This document shows, in pieces, positions 27,741-36,324 of a stretch of DNA of 36,324 nt (its first letter is position 1; each line of letters opens with the position of its first letter). The DNA is taken from contig NZ_RCBY01000058.1 in assembly GCF_003838195.1 (NCBI RefSeq), positions 1-36,324 on the forward strand, read 5' to 3'. The position numbers and the translations under genes were made by a program. The notes under the pieces are model-generated. The model was not told the origin of the DNA and did not search any database. It saw only the letters and a list, made by a program, of their open reading frames with translations. The stretch is from Okeania hirsuta (GTDB lineage: Bacteria; Cyanobacteriota; Cyanobacteriia; Cyanobacteriales; Microcoleaceae).

Positions 27741-28154
27741 AACAATAACAGCAAGGAAGAAGGGATAAGGAAGAAGGAAGAAGGGAAGTTGAAAAAATCT
27801 TACTTTGTCTGAGTTTTAAGCTTTTGATCTATCCCATGATCTATCCCAACTTTTCCCTCAACTGATATAGTTGGAGTCTGCTGGAATTTATCAGAAATAT
27901 CAAATAATATCAAGTCTCATTAATTAGCCATAATAAAAATATTTTCTCTGATAAATTTCTCCCTGTTCCCTTTTTCCAAATGATATCATTTCCTTTGGTA
28001 TCGTTTGTGTAAACCCAAGGGTGGATATCTACAGGAAATTTAGGTTTTTTTCTTGCTCAATAGTTTTCTTCCCTCTTTTCTCTTCCCTCTTCCCTCTTCC
28101 TTCTTCCTTCTTCCTTACCTTCGCGCTTACAATACTGATGCTACCTAACATGAT
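27741..28154. other. Repeat spacer leading into the xdhC-like gene
   Basis: No gene. It contains GAAGGAAGAAGG-type repeats near 27753-27786, then the ATATCATG-type element at 27983-28156, which includes a CTTCCCT/CTTCCTT tract at about 28070-28112. Confidence 0.55.

Positions 28155-28156
<2 letters not shown>
27983..28156. repeat. ATATCATG-family element ending on the xdhC-like start codon
   Basis: ATATCATTTCCTTTGGTATC at 27983 faces CTAACATGATAT at 28145-28156. The interior TCGTTTGTGTAAACCC and GGATATCTACAGGAAATTTA match, inverted, the composite copy at 3226-3570. Its last two bases (AT) are the first two of the ATG start at 28155. Confidence 0.6.
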
Positions 28157-29382
<1,226 letters not shown>

Positions 29383-29391
<9 letters not shown>

Positions 29392-30024
29392 AATAAATCT
29401 ATAGGAATTATAATTTTAGCTGCTGGTGCATCAACCCGTTTGGGGCAACCCAAACAATTGTTGATTTACAAAGGAAATACTTTGATTTTAAATACTGTTG
29501 AAATTGCTGTAAATTCTGGTTGTTCACCAATTATTGTAGTGCTTGGTGCTTATGGCAATCTAATACTTCCTGAAATTAGTAATTTTCCAGTAAAAATTGT
29601 AGAAAATCATGATTGGCAGGAAGGCATGAATACTTCAATCCGAGCTGGTATTAATACTTTGCAAACTACTCAAGAAATTATAGAAGCAGTAATAATAATG
29701 GTTTGCGACCAGCCTTTTTTATCTACTAACTTAATCCAGAAAATAATTGATGTTTATTATTTAAAATCAAATCCAATAGTTGCTTCTAAATATGCTGGCG
29801 TTTTAGGGGTTCCGGCTTTATTTAGTTCTAGCCTTTTTCCAGAAATGCTCAACTTAAACACAGATAAAGGTGCGAAACAAATAATTAATAAGTATGCTGG
29901 CCAAGTAGCAATAGTTAATTTTCATAGAGGAGAAATAGATATTGATACTTTTACTGATTATGAAAGATTAAAAATTCTCTCAGAAGGGAGTAGGGAGTGG
30001 GGGAGTAGGGGAGTAGGAGAGTAG
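29383..30024 (+). CDS. MocA/MobA-like nucleotidyltransferase (Mo-cofactor cytidylyltransferase)
   Basis: A 213-residue enzyme expected to attach CMP to the Mo cofactor, giving the MCD form used by many bacterial Mo hydroxylases including PaoABC. The nucleotide-binding signature LAAGASTRLGQPKQLL (12-27) and the metal-binding VCDQPFLS are intact. ENHDWQEGMNTSI is the MocA-type segment. Two starts are possible. ATG at 29383 lies inside the dispersed repeat (AAAGAAAATGATAA, identical near 21020), and ATG at 29389 (MNKSIGII) is the likely ancestral one. The tail SEGSREWGSRGVGE is encoded by GGGAGTA repeats. Position after the xdhC-like gene supports a role in maturing the Mo hydroxylase. Confidence 0.88.
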
Positions 30025-30336
30025 AGGAGATCAGAATAATTAATATGCTACTGGCTAATAATCAAAAATATCATTGCACCTGTGTTATTGTAACTGCTAG
30101 GTTGATGTTTGACAATTAGTGCGAATATCTTTCTCGCGTCATAAATCATCATAATTACCCGATGTCCTGACTATAGTGGCGACTGCTATGCTATAATACC
30201 AAATCTCATAAGTATTGATGAAATATAGCATTATTTTTGGTAATTAGTATAATTACTTAATAATTAAAGTTTCACCTCACAAAAGCATTCTTTTTTCACG
30301 GTTGATATCACACCTAAAACCTACCATCTAACACCT
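30025..30336. other. Spacer with a post-gene repeat block
   Basis: No gene. CAGAATAATTAATATGCTAC ... TAATCAAAAATATCATTGCACCTGTGTTAT (about 30032-30088) is a block that recurs after the SulP gene (about 33713-33760) and after the last oxidoreductase gene (about 35719-35781), each time directly behind tandem repeats. GTATTGATGAAATATAGCAT and TTTTTGGTAATTAGTATAAT follow. Confidence 0.5.
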
Positions 30337-30777
30337 ATGAATACTCAAAACCATCTTCGTAACCTCCAACATCAAACAATTCTTGAACGGGCTAAATATC
30401 CACAAAACAGAGGAAAAACAAACCCTATAGACCGCTATCAAATAGGAGATAACCCCTTATGTGGCGATCGGATTGAACTAACAATAAAATTTAGTCAAAC
30501 AAAGCAAATTATAGAAGATATAAAATTTCAAGGGAAAGGTTGTGTATTAACTATTGCTTCCGCAGATTTAATGGCAGAAATATTGTTAGGAAAAACTAGA
30601 GAAGAAGCATTAGAAATTACAGAAAAATTTCGTCAAATGCTCAAAGGAGAAATTAGTCTTTCCGATAATTTACCAAAACTAAATATCTTTCAAGGAGTTT
30701 CCCAATTTCCCATCAGAATTAAATGTGTTTTACTAAGTTGGCACACCCTGAAAACAGCACTAGAATCACCAAATTAA
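30337..30777 (+). CDS. sufU: SufU-type iron-sulfur cluster scaffold/sulfur-transfer protein
   Basis: A 146-residue NifU/IscU-fold protein of the SufU branch. The conserved positions are Cys42 and Asp44 (NPLCGDR), Cys69 (QGKGCVLTIASADLM) and Cys130 (RIKCVLLSWHTL). The spacing between the second and third cysteine is longer than in IscU, the SufU hallmark. In Bacillus, SufU takes sulfur from the cysteine desulfurase SufS. Cyanobacteria use the SufBCDS system, so a partner elsewhere in the genome is expected. It lies downstream of the Mo-hydroxylase maturation genes on the same strand; a contribution to FeS supply for that enzyme is plausible but unproven. No Shine-Dalgarno is obvious. Confidence 0.88.
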   Translation: MNTQNHLRNLQHQTILERAKYPQNRGKTNPIDRYQIGDNPLCGDRIELTIKFSQTKQIIEDIKFQGKGCVLTIASADLMAEILLGKTREEALEITEKFRQMLKGEISLSDNLPKLNIFQGVSQFPIRIKCVLLSWHTLKTALESPN

Positions 30778-31132
30778 AAAGCATTTAGCAGTTCAGCAAT
30801 CAGCGGTCAGCTTTGAGCGTCCAGTACGGAAAGGGGATAAGAAACCCCTCCTAAAATTAAACAACAAGCTAGAAGTCGGGGATTTAAACCCAAGTAGTAT
30901 TTAATTCTGTGGGGTTTGTTGCAACACACCAATAATAATTAGTAGTAACCAAGTTTAGTTTTTCTATATCTATACATTAGACATCTCCAATAATAAAAAA
31001 TAAAATCAATCATCCCAATAGATACATCAATTATTTCTCCCTGCTCCCTCTTTTGGAGGAGATGTCTATTATTCTGAAAATCACTGAAATGTGCTTGAAT
31101 AGAATAGCAATTAGATTCAGTAATAAACATAT
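30778..31132. other. Spacer after sufU
   Basis: No gene I can defend; the one open frame on the minus strand (30939-31130) is mostly repeat sequence. It contains GGGGATAAGAAACCCC near 30836, GGGGATTTAAACCC near 30879, and the 91-bp TAGACATCTCC element at 30978-31068. Confidence 0.5.
30978..31068. repeat. 91-bp TAGACATCTCC miniature element, copy 1
   Basis: TAGACATCTCC at 30978-30988 and GGAGATGTCTA at 31058-31068 are perfect terminal inverted repeats. The interior AAAATAAAATCAAT and TCCCTCTTTTGGAGGAGATG match copy 2 at 34225-34322. A solo end occurs near 13468. Confidence 0.7.
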
Positions 31133-31468
31133 ATGGCCACCAGATTAATTAAACTAGAAGATGGGATTTTGGTTGAGGCAGAAGTTCCAGAGAATGAAGC
31201 AAAACCAATTTCTACTAATGTTATTAAACAAGTTAAATCTAGTTTTGCTAAAGTTAAACCTATATTAATAAATATTAGTCGTCCAATTACTGAGACTTGG
31301 CAAGAAATTAATAAAGATTTGGAAATTGAACAAGCTGAGGTGGAAGTTGATCTTAACTTTGAAGGGGGAGGTAATCTATATATTCCAAAAGGAAAAGCTG
31401 GTACAAATTTAACAGTGAAATTAGTGCTGAAACCGAAAAAATCAGAGAAAATCAGCCTTGAAAAGTAG
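31133..31468 (+). CDS. Trypco1-like (trypsin-co-occurring domain 1) protein
   Basis: A 111-residue acidic protein. LIKLEDGILVEAEV at the N-terminus, a central helix (NVIKQVKSSFAKVKPIL) and the ending QAEVEVDLNFEGGG...AGTNLTVKLVLKP match my recollection of the Trypco1 (CU044_2847) family. In that family, the VEVxFG...ANFTVKL strand pair closes the domain. These small domains are commonly encoded beside trypsin-like proteases, thought to belong to self/non-self or conflict systems (family knowledge). That fits the broken trypsin-like gene 110 bp downstream (31579-31765). The gene itself appears intact. Its biochemical function is unknown. Confidence 0.75.
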   Translation: MATRLIKLEDGILVEAEVPENEAKPISTNVIKQVKSSFAKVKPILINISRPITETWQEINKDLEIEQAEVEVDLNFEGGGNLYIPKGKAGTNLTVKLVLKPKKSEKISLEK

Positions 31469-31578
31469 ATTAAAAAGCTAAGAATAATTAAATCAATAAA
31501 GAGCTAGATTGGCTACTTTAGACACTTATTTTTCTGCAATTGTTACTCTACTATCATAGCAGGATTAGGTATCAGAGA

Positions 31579-31765
31579 ATGAGTAACTTAGAATAATCTA
31601 TTGTTTTAATTACCAGTACTATTGACAAATAAAGCAAATGTTATTGGTACTGGGTTTCCTTTTTATCGGGAGCAAAATTATACTGATTTTCTAACTTGTG
31701 CCCATGTTGTTGAAAATGTGGGTGGAAAAGAGAATGTATTAGTAAATAATACTCCCTCGCCATGA
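31579..31765 (+). pseudogene. Broken trypsin-like serine protease gene (N-terminal remnant)
   Basis: ATG at 31579 opens with MSNLE, a stop, then SIVLIT. After a frameshift the sequence reads NVIGTGFPFY and DFLTCAHVVENVGGKENVLV. GTGF plus LTCAHVV (catalytic His) is the standard beginning of trypsin-like peptidase domains that accompany Trypco domains. Translation ends at TGA 31763-31765, before the catalytic Asp and Ser, and no continuation is seen downstream. Confidence 0.75.
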
Positions 31766-31936
31766 CAAGATGAAAGTTAATAATCATTGCCACATTAGAA
31801 AAGTCATTAATAGCAAATATTTCCCCATAAATCTGTCTAATTTGATTACTTTACCTAATTTACTTAGGGATATGATGAATTAGGTTAACATACCACACCT
31901 AACTGCAGACTCTTCGCGGAGCAAAATGTGCCTTTG

Positions 31937-31972
31937 ATACCAATTTCAAAAAAGAATGTTACAAATAGTTTC
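31937..31972. repeat. Solo end of the ATACCAATTT miniature-element family
   Basis: ATACCAATTTCAAAAAAGAA followed by TGTTACAAATAG matches the left ends at 19194, 33831 and 35781. No matching right end is visible before 32129. Confidence 0.5.
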
Positions 31973-32128
31973 AAACTTTAGATGTCGAATAATTTGCTGA
32001 AATTACTGAAGAATCAAAGTTTTGAACTATGAAATCATAATGCATGACTTTTGACTTTTGAATTCCGTGAAACGGTATGACTTCCAGGGAAAAATATTAA
32101 CTGTTATTGTGCTAAAAATTGGGAGAAA

Positions 32129-33616
32129 ATGAAAGATATATTAACAAAACAAGCCTGGTTTTCTAATGTCCAAAAAGATTTATTAGCAGGCGCTGTAGTC
32201 GCCTTAGCTTTAATTCCTGAAGCCATTGGTTTCTCTATTATTGCTGGTGTCGATCCGAAAGTAGGGTTGTATGCCTCATTTTGTATTGCTATTGTGACAG
32301 CTTTTTTAGGTGGGCGACCGGGAATGATTTCCGCAGCAACCGGAGCTATGGCGTTGCTGATGACAAGCTTAGTTAAAGATTATGGTTTAAATTATCTATT
32401 CGCAACCACTATTCTCACAGGTATCCTGCAAATTTTTCTAGGATGGATTAAGTTAGGAAATCAAATGAGATTTGTTCCTAGAGCGGTAATGTTAGGATTT
32501 GTCAATGCTCTGGCAATATTAATTTTTGATGCTCAACTAACTCAGTTTGAAGATGCTTCTATCTGGGTTTATATAATGGTAGCAGCAGGATTAGGTATTA
32601 TTTACGGGTTGCCTCGCATCACTAAAGCAATACCTTCTCCTTTAGTTGCTATTGTTGTCATCACTGGATTCGCACTAACTACGGGATTAGACATACCCAC
32701 TGTAGGAGACATGGGAACATTGCCCGATGCTCTACCTAGTTTTGCTCTACCAATAGTACCGCTAAACTTTGAAACCCTTGATATTATACTTCCTTATGCT
32801 TTGGCACTTTCTTTAGTGGGGTTACTAGAATCATTCTTAACAGCTAATGTTATTGATGACCTCACCGATACTTCTAGTGATAAAAATCAGGAAGCAGTAG
32901 GACAAGGAATTGCTAATATTGTCGCCGGATGTTTTGGTGGAATGGCTGGATGTGCGATGATCGGTCAGTCTATGATTAATATTGGGTCTGGTGGAAGGAC
33001 GCGACTCTCGTCTTTAAGTGCAGGCATTTTTCTATTTGTTTGTATTATTCTGCTAAATGATTGGGTGGCGCGTATTCCAATGGCGACTTTGGTTGCAGTG
33101 ATGATTATGGTCTCTATCAGTACCTTCCATTGGGATTCTATTCGCAATCTTCGTCGAGTACCCAAGAGTGAAACAGCAGTGATGATGACAACTGTGTTTA
33201 TGACAGTTTTGACTCATAACTTAGCTATTGGAGTTGTTGTTGGGGTGGCGTTGAGTGCAATTTTCTTCAGTCGTAAAATTGCTGCGCTGATTTTCGTTGA
33301 CTCTTATTTAAAAGAAAATGGTGTTGAACGTATTTACAGCGTTAATGGTCAAGTATTTTTTGTTTCTGTGGAAAATTTTCTCAACACCTTTGATTTCCGC
33401 GAACATCTTGAGTCTGTAACTATTGACCTAACTCATGCTCATTTATGGGATCAATCTGCTGTAGATGCAGTAGATAAAGCTGTACTACGTTTTCGGAGAC
33501 GAGGTATTAAAGTACATTTAATTGGTTTGAATGAGGCGAGTGCAACTTTATTAGACCGTTTGACTACTCATTCTAGTAAACAAACTATTTTTAAAGAGGG
33601 ACGGGTTATTCATTAG
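32129..33616 (+). CDS. SulP family anion transporter with STAS domain
   Basis: A 495-residue inner-membrane transporter of the SLC26/SulP family, which carries sulfate, bicarbonate or other anions. About 10-12 hydrophobic helices span 15-395. The family motif is [17 protein letters not shown] followed by [12 protein letters not shown]. The conserved [25 protein letters not shown] segment lies mid-protein, and IARIPMATL-type sequence follows. The C-terminal STAS domain (about 400-490) starts [12 protein letters not shown] and includes [20 protein letters not shown]. It does not look like the bicarbonate transporter BicA; substrate cannot be assigned. Sulfate or molybdate supply to the nearby Mo enzyme would be speculation. 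It uses ATG after GGGAGAAA (a possible Shine-Dalgarno). Repeats begin right after the stop. Confidence 0.92.
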   Translation: MKDILTKQAWFSNVQKDLLAGAVVALALIPEAIGFSIIAGVDPKVGLYASFCIAIVTAFLGGRPGMISAATGAMALLMTSLVKDYGLNYLFATTILTGILQIFLGWIKLGNQMRFVPRAVMLGFVNALAILIFDAQLTQFEDASIWVYIMVAAGLGIIYGLPRITKAIPSPLVAIVVITGFALTTGLDIPTVGDMGTLPDALPSFALPIVPLNFETLDIILPYALALSLVGLLESFLTANVIDDLTDTSSDKNQEAVGQGIANIVAGCFGGMAGCAMIGQSMINIGSGGRTRLSSLSAGIFLFVCIILLNDWVARIPMATLVAVMIMVSISTFHWDSIRNLRRVPKSETAVMMTTVFMTVLTHNLAIGVVVGVALSAIFFSRKIAALIFVDSYLKENGVERIYSVNGQVFFVSVENFLNTFDFREHLESVTIDLTHAHLWDQSAVDAVDKAVLRFRRRGIKVHLIGLNEASATLLDRLTTHSSKQTIFKEGRVIH

Positions 33617-33619
33617 ATT

Positions 33620-33705
33620 TAAGGAGTAGGGGGTAGGGAGTAGAGGAGTAAGGGAGTAAGGGAGTGGGGGAGTAGGGGAGTTAGGGAGTGGGGGAGTGGG
33701 GGAGT
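33620..33705. repeat. GGGAGTA/GGGAGTG tandem repeats
   Basis: At least ten imperfect 7-9 bp units of GGGAGTAGG or GGGAGTGGG lie directly behind the SulP stop codon. Similar units behind the mocA-like gene are translated. Confidence 0.7.
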
Positions 33706-33830
33706 AGTAAACATCAGAATAATTACTCATGGGGTGACTGATAATTATCAAAAAGATTATTCGGTCTGTATTAATTATTTAATAATTGAAGTGTCGCCTA
33801 AGTATAGCATGACTTTTGGTAATTGGTATA

Positions 33831-34183
33831 ATACCAATTTTAAAAAAGAATGTTACGAATAATAAGTGCAATAAAAAGATTTTTTAGGAAATGTCTCTTT
33901 GACAAAAAAGAGAATTTATGACCTAAAAACTGGTATTAAATCTATTCCCATACGACTCCTGAATTGCATAATTGCTGTTTGCGGAGCATGACAAACGGAA
34001 ATTCTTACCGAAAAATTGTGGTTTAAAGCCTCCCCTTTTAAGGGGGTAATAAAGAAAAATTTTCATCTCTTTGTCAATCCTCTTCTTTTCAAGGAGAGGT
34101 AATTATTCATTATTCATTATTCATTATTAATTGTTGAAGAAATACCCTAGCTATTTGTAGCAAACATTTATCAAATTGGTATA
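33831..34183. repeat. ATACCAATTT-family miniature element carrying an insert
   Basis: The left end is ATACCAATTTTAAAAAAGAA and the right end ATTTATCAAATTGGTAT, giving inverted termini ATACCAATTT/AAATTGGTAT. The usual unit is about 190 bp; this one is 353 bp. Extra sequence (about 33964-34132) includes GTTTGCGGAGCATGACAAAC, CCCCTTTTAAGGGG and ATTCATT repeats. Confidence 0.65.
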
Positions 34184-34224
34184 AGAAGGAAGAAGAAATA
34201 TCATGTCCGGATGGTTAAGTGTCA

Positions 34225-34322
34225 TAGACATCTCCAAAAATACAAAATAAAATCAATAACCGCACTAAATATATCAATTATTTGCTCCTGCTCCTTACTC
34301 CCTCTTTTGGAGGAGATGTCTA
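34225..34322. repeat. 98-bp TAGACATCTCC miniature element, copy 2
   Basis: TAGACATCTCC (34225-34235) and GGAGATGTCTA (34312-34322) are perfect inverted ends. The interior resembles copy 1 at 30978-31068 with a few extra bases. Confidence 0.7.
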
Positions 34323-34549
34323 ATCAAAATGTTCTCCTCTAAATGTTGAATAAATATTCCAAATTTATGCTCCGTTTCCAGTCTTCGCTCGTGAATTTAC
34401 ATCTACGACCTACCACATAAGAGTACTACCCGAGCGGAGATAATAATAACCTGTTAATTGAATACTATAGCGCTACGCATTAAGGTGTTTGACATTTCTA
34501 AACCCTGTTAGCGGAGCATTTGAGTACCGAAAACACTTTAACAGTTTAC

Positions 34550-34580
34550 TATTCCCTATTCCCTATTCCCTATTCCCTAG
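34550..34580. repeat. CCCTATT heptamer repeat
   Basis: Four perfect tandem CCCTATT units, 80 bp before the last gene. Confidence 0.75.
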
Positions 34581-34661
34581 CGCTATAATTGCCATATTAG
34601 CCTGAATATGATAGGGTGGAGAAACTCCGATTAAATCAGCTATATTTTTACATCAAAACTA

Positions 34662-35669
34662 ATGGAAATAGGAATTGCTATATTTGGTGCAGGTCGTTGG
34701 GGAACTCACTTAATTCGTAACTTCTGCAATCATCCTCACTCTCGTGTTATCGCTATAGTAGACCCTAACCTAGAACAGTTACAAGCAGTTCAAAAGCGCT
34801 TGCAATTGGACAAAGATATCGTATTATTAGAAGATTGGACAAAAGCTTTAGAGTTACCAGGAATAGAGGCAGTGGCGATCGCTACTCCTGCTTCTACCCA
34901 CTACGAAATTATTAGTGCTGCTCTGAAAAAAGGTTATCATGTTCTTTCGGAAAAGCCTTTGACTCTTGAATATTCAGAGTCAGTGGAATTATGCAAATTA
35001 GCTGAACAACAACAACGTCAACTTTTTATCGATCATACTTATTTATTTAATCCAGTTGTCCAAAGTGGTCAAACTATCGTAGCAGAAGGTAAATTAGGAG
35101 AATTACGCTATGGGTACGCTACACGCACTCATATTGAACCTGTACGCCCAGATGTAGATGCTCTCTGGGATTTAGCAATTCACGATATCTGTATTTTGAA
35201 CAGTTGGCTCGATCAAAGACCTGTGGAAGTACAAGCAAATGGCACGGTTTGGCTACCTCAACAACCCCCACAATCAGATTTAGTGATGGCTAAACTGACC
35301 TATCCAAGTGGCTTTCAAGCTTTTTTACATTTATGTTGGCTAAATCCTGATAAACAACGTCGTTTAGGAGTAGTAGGTACTCAAGGAACATTGATTTTTG
35401 ATGAAATGTCTGCAGATACACCTTTAGTTATTCAGCATGGTCATTTAGAAGAACAAAATAATCGCTGGAAAGCAGTAGGTGTCAGTCGGGAAGTTTTAGC
35501 GATCGCCAAAGCTGAACCTTTAGGTCAAGTATGCAATGAATTTTTAAATTGTATTCGTCAGAATACTGCTTCACAAATTTCTTCTGGTTGGGTGGGTGCT
35601 GAATTAGTAGGAATCTTATGTGCTTTAAATGATTCTCTTGAGCAAGGAGGAAAAGTAATACCAGTTTAA
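34662..35669 (+). CDS. Gfo/Idh/MocA family oxidoreductase
   Basis: A 335-residue NAD(P)-dependent dehydrogenase. The N-terminal Rossmann fold has IAIFGAGRWGTHLIRNF (5-21), with the dinucleotide glycine motif. The classical EKP motif is intact in HVLSEKPLTL, with its lysine, in contrast to the BvdR paralogue at 13656. LFIDHTYLFNP and DLAIHDICIL follow, the latter supplying the usual catalytic His. The C-terminal half is the family's substrate domain. Most members act on sugars or nucleotide sugars; substrate here is unknown. It stands alone between repeat-rich spacers, and no Shine-Dalgarno is obvious. Confidence 0.88.
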   Translation: MEIGIAIFGAGRWGTHLIRNFCNHPHSRVIAIVDPNLEQLQAVQKRLQLDKDIVLLEDWTKALELPGIEAVAIATPASTHYEIISAALKKGYHVLSEKPLTLEYSESVELCKLAEQQQRQLFIDHTYLFNPVVQSGQTIVAEGKLGELRYGYATRTHIEPVRPDVDALWDLAIHDICILNSWLDQRPVEVQANGTVWLPQQPPQSDLVMAKLTYPSGFQAFLHLCWLNPDKQRRLGVVGTQGTLIFDEMSADTPLVIQHGHLEEQNNRWKAVGVSREVLAIAKAEPLGQVCNEFLNCIRQNTASQISSGWVGAELVGILCALNDSLEQGGKVIPV

Positions 35670-35780
35670 TAAATGTTTGCTACATTTTTTTTGAGCAGGG
35701 GAGCAGGGGATAAGTAAACATCAGAATAATTTATACGCTACTGAGGTACTAATTATCAAAGATGTCATTGCGCCTATGTT

Positions 35781-35971
35781 ATACCAAGCGTGAAAAAAGA
35801 ATGTTACGAATAGTAAGAGCGATAAAAAAACTTTATAGGAAATGCTCCTTTGACTAAAAAGATAGTTTACGCCCTAAAAAATGGTATTAAAGACATTCCG
35901 ATACGACTCCTGACTCCTGACTCCTAAGAAATACCCTAGATATTTGTAGCAAACATTTATCAATTTGGTAT
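35781..35971. repeat. ATACCAATTT-family miniature element
   Basis: The left end is ATACCAAGCGTGAAAAAAGA followed by ATGTTACG. The interior has TTTGACTAAAAAGATAGTTT and a TGACTCC tract (35904-35926). The right end is ATTTATCAATTTGGTAT. This 191-bp copy is the cleanest of the family here. Confidence 0.7.
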
Positions 35972-35989
35972 GAATTATTGCTCTGCTAA

Positions 35990-36165
35990 TTAACTATCAA
36001 AGCATTGACATATAAAAGTTTCAGCCTTCTTAAGTTGAAAAAAGTGCCAGCTTTTCGGTCAATAAAGCTCATGCATGGAGCGCATTTTGTGCAAGAGTTG
36101 GACAGAAAAATTAAGGGACAATTATTCCAACTACATCCTCTGTAATTCCCATTTTTCCTGACTCC
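35990..36165 (-). mobile_element. Diverged copy of the 240-bp GGGCTTGCTG element
   Basis: Read on the plus strand it matches the reverse complement of 26564-26725. TATCAAAGCATTGAC, AAAAGTGCCAGCTTTTCGGT, GACAGAAAAATTA and CTGTAATTCCCATTT line up in the same order. The terminal GGGCTTGCTG repeats are not recognisable, so it is a decayed copy. Confidence 0.55.
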
Positions 36166-36211
36166 TGACTCCTGACTCCTAACTCCTAACTCCTGATTCC
36201 TGACTCCTACC
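36157..36211. repeat. CTGACTC heptamer tract
   Basis: About seven tandem CTGACTC/CTAACTC/CTGATTC units. They occupy the same relative position as the GACAGGA tract inside the related element at 26501-26740. Confidence 0.7.
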
Positions 36212-36277
36212 CTCTTTCTGCAATGTTTAATTAACTCTAAGAATTTAATTGCATTTCAGTTTGAATATCATGAACTA

Positions 36278-36320
36278 CCCCGCCGTGTAGACGGACGGGG
36301 TTTCTAAGTCCCCGTCAACA
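36278..36320. repeat. IS605-end-like double hairpin
   Basis: CCCCGCCGTGTAGACGGACGGGG forms a strong hairpin around GTAG, overlapped by GGGGTTTCTAAGTCCCC. It has the same GTGTAGACGG core and second hairpin style as the repeats at 20988-21016 and 29345-29373. Confidence 0.55.
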
Positions 36321-36324
36321 AAGT

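Larger units (their letters stand above)
31469..32128. other. Spacer containing the protease pseudogene
   Basis: Apart from the pseudogene at 31579-31765 and a solo ATACCAATTT-family end (31937-31972, ATACCAATTTCAAAAAAGAA), I see no gene or strong structure. Confidence 0.5.
33617..34661. other. 1-kb repeat-filled spacer
   Basis: No gene. In order: GGGAGTAGGG/GGGAGTGGGG tandem repeats (33620-33705); the post-gene block (33713-33760); the ATACCAATTT element (33831-34183) with a foreign insert; an ATATCATGTCCGG end (34198-34210); the 98-bp TAGACATCTCC element (34225-34322); and CCCTATT repeats (34550-34580). Confidence 0.6.
35670..36324. other. Terminal repeat-filled spacer
   Basis: No gene to the window edge. 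It contains the post-gene repeat block (35719-35781), the ATACCAATTT element (35781-35971), the diverged copy of the GGGCTTGCTG element (35990-36165) with a heptamer tract (36157-36211), and an IS605-like double hairpin at 36278-36320. Confidence 0.6.

Noticed and set aside
30939-31130. Minus-strand open frame of 63 codons
   Set aside because: About half of it is the 91-bp TAGACATCTCC element, with no conserved motif and no ribosome-binding site.
32129-33616. SulP protein as a dedicated molybdate transporter for the Mo hydroxylase
   Set aside because: Proximity alone. The sequence shows a generic SulP-STAS transporter without features that fix the anion.

Overview
The window is an AT-rich stretch of chromosome from a cyanobacterium. 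The evidence is many GCGATCGC (HIP1) octamers, plant-type ferredoxins, a BvdR-type biliverdin reductase, a multi-PAS adenylate cyclase, an RTX/CAP exoprotein, and a heavy load of 7-bp tandem repeats and miniature inverted-repeat elements. Coding density is only about two thirds. That, with the repeat style, resembles large-genome filamentous non-heterocystous genera such as Trichodesmium or Okeania; the genus is an inference.

Layout. 1-7.4 kb: ilvN, a secreted CAP/cadherin/RTX protein, and on the minus strand a 1235-residue protein with seven PAS domains and a class III adenylate cyclase. 7.4-8.9 kb: a gene-free region with a perfect 20-bp hairpin and mobile-element ends. 8.9-14.7 kb (all minus): ridA, a voltage-gated K+ channel, a methyltransferase-like protein with a broken partial copy upstream, a SplB-like radical SAM protein, and bvdR. 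15-16.3 kb (plus): three tandem [2Fe-2S] ferredoxin genes, divergent from bvdR. 16.4-18.9 kb (minus): a Tat-exported aldo/keto reductase, a secreted unknown and a Uma2 nuclease. 19.4-20.9 kb: dacB.

22.1-30.8 kb carries a molybdenum hydroxylase region. The FeS, FAD and Mo subunits resemble aldehyde oxidoreductase PaoABC, including the extra cysteine set of PaoB. An XdhC-family Moco-insertion factor, a MocA-like Moco cytidylyltransferase and a SufU-type FeS scaffold follow downstream, so enzyme and likely cofactor maturation genes lie together. The region has been invaded repeatedly. Between the FAD and Mo genes lies the 3' end of a group II intron (domains V-VI) joined to a decayed IS605-type tnpB, which itself carries a 22-nt insertion. 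A 108-bp inverted-repeat pair flanks the three structural genes, and a nested element with a recognisable target duplication sits just downstream.

31.1-36.3 kb: a Trypco1-like gene beside a broken trypsin-like protease gene, a SulP anion transporter, and a Gfo/Idh/MocA oxidoreductase, separated by repeat-rich spacers.

The most unusual feature is how closely the repeats touch the genes. Element ends supply or abut start codons of three genes and the stop codon of a fourth, and tandem repeats encode the C-terminal tails of four proteins. No tRNA, rRNA or CRISPR array was seen. The most novel material is this repeat ecology and the intron/tnpB relic rather than a clear new defence or metabolic system.
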